From: Phycisphaerae bacterium | GTDB taxonomy: Bacteria; Planctomycetota; Phycisphaerae; Phycisphaerales; SM1A02 | Assembly (NCBI GenBank): GCA_002683195.1 | Contig: NYSW01000092.1 | Coordinates: 19,760 to 27,645 of the forward strand | Direction of reading: 5' to 3' | Length of the DNA stretch: 7,886 nt | Shown: positions 5,934-7,886 of the stretch, in pieces | Numbering within the stretch: the stretch's first letter is position 1 | Layout: each line of letters starts with the position of its first letter | Translations under genes and position numbers: made by a program | Notes under the pieces: generated by a model | Told to the model about the DNA's origin: nothing | Databases searched by the model: none | The model's input: only the letters and a program-made list of their open reading frames with translations

Positions 5934-6982
5934 ACTCCGTCTTCGAACATCCCGAGGCGTTTCGCTGGATCTGGCTCGTCGTCGGCATCGGCCTCCTGGC
6001 CGCCTGGTCGATCTTCGCTCGGCGGCGAGCCTTGGAACGGTTCGCCGATCATCCGATGCTGGTTCGCCTGGCGCCGCATCTCAGTAACTTCCGTCCCGTG
6101 GTTCGAGCCATCCTCTCGACCATCGCACTGGTCCTGGTGGTCTTCGCTCTGGCCGACCCCCGATGGGGCGTTCGGTACGTCGAGACCGATCGACGCGGCA
6201 TGGACGTCTTCTTCGTGGTCGATGTGAGCCGCAGCATGCTCGCCACGGACGCTTCCCCCTCCAGACTCGATCGTTCACGATTCTTCATCGAAGATGCCGT
6301 GGACGCGATGGCCGGTGATCGGGTCGGCCTCGTCGACTTCGCGGGGGACGCCACGGTTCGCAGTCCGCTCACCCTCAACTACGACGCCTTCAAGACCACG
6401 GTCGCGGAACTTTCTCCCCGAAGCACCACCCGAGGAGGTTCGATGCTCGGCGATGCCATCCGGGTCGCCGCGAACGCATTCCCGGACGACGAACCGGTCG
6501 GCAAGGCCATCGTGGTGCTCACCGATGGTGAGGACATGGGCAGTTTTCCCGTGGAAGCCGCGGCCACCGCCTGGAAGAAGCACGGTGCTCGCGTCTACAC
6601 CGTGGGCATCGGTGATGACGGAGACGGAGCCCGGATTCCGACCCTCGTCAACGGACAACCAACCTGGATTCGCCATGAAGGTCAGGAGGTCTGGAGTCGC
6701 ATGGATCCTTCGCTTCTGACTTCGGTCGCGACCGCGGGCGGAGGCATCTTCGTCCCGGCCGGAACCAGTCTCGTCGACCTGAGCGAATTCTTCGACCAGT
6801 GGGTCGAAACCATCGATCGTCGAGACCAGGCGTCGTCGGTCACCCAGCAGAAGACACCTCGTTTCCGATGGTTCGCCGTGGCCGCCCTCATCCTCCTGGT
6901 GCTTGACACCCTGATCGCAGAACGGCGAAGAACCCCCGCCGAACCCGTGAGTCCGAACCCCGAACGGAGGAACACCGGATGA
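5930..6982 (+). CDS. batB: Membrane-anchored VWA protein, BatB-like
   Basis: Second VWA membrane protein of the operon, 350 residues, likely paralogous to the preceding gene. Membrane segments lie at about 12-30, 57-76 and 314-330, and the VWA domain at about 90-295. The metal site has DVSRS (98-102) and Asp199 in VVLTDGED. The position usually held by threonine is Ser171 (GGSMLGDAI), which may still coordinate metal through its hydroxyl. DVSRSML and the motif DFAGDATVRSPLTLNYDAFK fit BatB rather than BatA, as does its place just before the TPR gene. The GTG start at 5930 is inferred from the 4-base GTGA overlap and from the membrane segment beginning soon after; no strong Shine-Dalgarno is visible, so it probably relies on coupling. 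The C-terminal 20 residues are Pro/Arg/Glu-rich. Confidence 0.93.
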   Translation: MNSVFEHPEAFRWIWLVVGIGLLAAWSIFARRRALERFADHPMLVRLAPHLSNFRPVVRAILSTIALVLVVFALADPRWGVRYVETDRRGMDVFFVVDVSRSMLATDASPSRLDRSRFFIEDAVDAMAGDRVGLVDFAGDATVRSPLTLNYDAFKTTVAELSPRSTTRGGSMLGDAIRVAANAFPDDEPVGKAIVVLTDGEDMGSFPVEAAATAWKKHGARVYTVGIGDDGDGARIPTLVNGQPTWIRHEGQEVWSRMDPSLLTSVATAGGGIFVPAGTSLVDLSEFFDQWVETIDRRDQASSVTQQKTPRFRWFAVAALILLVLDTLIAERRRTPAEPVSPNPERRNTG

Positions 6983-7886
6983 AGTCACTGATTCGTTCCT
7001 CCCCGTCCCCAAGGCTCTCCTGCGGCCGATCATTTCTGATCTTCGGCCTGTTCATCTGCGCCGGATCCCTGGCGGCCACCAGTCCCCCGACGCCCACGGC
7101 GATCGACCGCGGACTTCCGAATCGCTCCGCGTCGAGAGCGGAGATCGCATCTCTGGTCGCAACCGCCGAGGATGCCATGGCCCGAGAGGCCTGGATGGAA
7201 GCGGCCACCGCCTGGAGTGCGGTGGAAAAAGCCGATCCGCGACAAGCCGCGGCCTCGTACAACCGAGGCGTCGCCGCTTTTCGCGCCGGCGAACTGGGAA
7301 CCTCCGCCGAAGCCTTCCGACAAGCCGCCACGCTCGGGAACGCCGAACTGGCCGCCCGAGCGATGTACAACGAGGGAACCGCCCGCTACGCCGAGGCCCT
7401 GCAGGAACTGCAGAATCCCTCCCCCGCCATGCCGTCCGACGACGGGGCCGGCGAACAGGCCGATCCGATGCAGGAAGCCATCGATCGAGTCACGACCTCT
7501 CTTGATCATTTTCGCGACGCCATCAACGCCGACCCAACGAATCTGGATGCAAGGGCGAATGCAGAACTGGCCCATCGACTGCTTCGCCAACTGGAATCGG
7601 TCCAAGAGCAACAGGACGGCGAGCAGCAACAGGATGGCGAGCAGCAACAGGATGGCGAGCAGCAACAGGACGGCGAGCAGCCGCAGGACGGCGAGCAGCA
7701 ACAGGACGGCGAGCAGCAACAGGACGGCGAGCAGCCGCAGGACGGCGAGCAACCGCAGGACGGCGAGCAACCGCAGGACGGCGAGCAACCGCAGGAAGGC
7801 GAGCAACCGCAGGACGGCGAGCAACCGCAGGACGGCGAGCAACCGCAGGACGGCGAGCAACCGCAGGACGGCGAGCAACCGCAGGA
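6979..7886 (+). CDS. batC: Secreted TPR protein with hexapeptide-repeat tail, BatC-like (partial, runs off the end)
   Basis: TPR protein in the BatC position, cut by the window edge after 302 codons with no stop. A basic N-terminus and hydrophobic segment (about 18-34, FLIFGLFICAGSLAA) look like a signal peptide or anchor. FIC is a poor lipobox because the residue before Cys is Ile. Residues about 55-140 carry TPR-like helices, including NRGVAAFRAGELGTSAEAFRQAA. Residues 164-205 carry a further unit with DAINADPTNLDARANAELAHRLLRQLE, closely like BatC. From residue 209 the protein becomes a repeat of EQQQDG and then EQPQDG, with about two negative charges per six residues. Gln-rich tails are usual in BatC proteins, but such regular repeats are not. 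The ATG at 6979 overlaps the batB stop (ATGA), and GGAGG (6966-6970) lies eight bases upstream. The gene is easily overlooked because it has no stop here and the opposite strand has a long open frame. Confidence 0.9.
   Translation, partial: MKSLIRSSPSPRLSCGRSFLIFGLFICAGSLAATSPPTPTAIDRGLPNRSASRAEIASLVATAEDAMAREAWMEAATAWSAVEKADPRQAAASYNRGVAAFRAGELGTSAEAFRQAATLGNAELAARAMYNEGTARYAEALQELQNPSPAMPSDDGAGEQADPMQEAIDRVTTSLDHFRDAINADPTNLDARANAELAHRLLRQLESVQEQQDGEQQQDGEQQQDGEQQQDGEQPQDGEQQQDGEQQQDGEQPQDGEQPQDGEQPQDGEQPQEGEQPQDGEQPQDGEQPQDGEQPQDGEQPQ
7621..7886 (+). repeat. 18-base in-frame tandem repeat, 14 full copies plus a partial one
   Basis: Units start at 7621 and every 18 bases after; the fifteenth is cut at 7886. 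The unit is GAG-CAR-CMR-CAG-GAY-GGC, encoding EQ[Q/P]QDG. Copies 1-2 are EQQQDG with GAT; 3, 5 and 6 are EQQQDG with GAC; 4 and 7 are EQPQDG with GAG-CAG-CCG. Copies 8, 9 and 11-14 are identical GAG-CAA-CCG units; copy 10 has GAA for GAC (EQPQEG). A degenerate copy (QEQQDG) precedes the array at 7603-7620. The plus strand has only two T's in 266 bases. Being a multiple of three, gain or loss of copies keeps the reading frame. Confidence 0.97.

Noticed and set aside
7030..7878. Long minus-strand open frame encoding a leucine-rich repeat (LLAVLR units)
   Set aside because: It is the antisense reading of the TPR gene and its 18-base array; a T-free sense repeat cannot give stops in this frame. 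The sense strand has a ribosome binding site, a signal peptide, TPR motifs and operon context.
7603..7886. CRISPR array
   Set aside because: The 18-base units are contiguous with no spacers, stay in frame with a TPR gene and encode a regular peptide.

Overview
This is a GC-rich bacterial window with densely packed genes and frequent use of the arginine codon CGA. It is probably from a planctomycete-like lineage. That assignment is an inference from overall style, the uncharacterised basic protein and the MoxR/DUF58/VWA/TPR layout; nothing in the window is taxonomically diagnostic. I see no mobile elements, CRISPR arrays, tRNAs or rRNAs.

Left part (1-1460, minus strand): an NADP-type beta-hydroxyacid dehydrogenase (582-1460) is followed by a small basic protein of unknown function (155-469). 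The small gene looks like its own transcription unit. It has an extended -10 promoter at 534-561, a hairpin at the very start of the predicted leader (504-520), and a strong intrinsic terminator at 91-127. Positions 1-90 carry no convincing gene, only a short palindrome at 34-50.

Divergent intergenic region (1461-1665): this 205-base stretch separates the dehydrogenase from the operon to its right. It holds a mirrored pair of 12-base elements (1522-1533 and 1566-1577) and a 19-base palindrome (1601-1619). These are the best candidates for undescribed regulatory sites in the window.

Right part (1666 to the end, plus strand): a Bat-type (MoxR / von Willebrand A) operon. In order it encodes a MoxR AAA+ ATPase, a DUF58 protein, a single-pass membrane protein with a BatD-like C-terminal domain, two membrane-anchored VWA proteins (BatA-like and BatB-like), and a secreted TPR protein (BatC-like). 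From DUF58 onward, every junction is a 4-base ATGA or GTGA stop/start overlap, so the proteins are probably translationally coupled and made together. From what is known of the family, the MoxR ATPase is thought to remodel or activate partners that carry VWA domains. The VWA and TPR parts would form an envelope-anchored assembly.

The last gene runs off the window inside an 18-base tandem repeat encoding (EQ[Q/P]QDG)n, with at least 14 complete copies. This gene is easily missed because it has no stop codon in the window, while the antisense strand carries a long leucine-rich open frame. The Bat operon itself is a known system. The parts that look new are the repeat tail, the intergenic dyads and the small basic protein.
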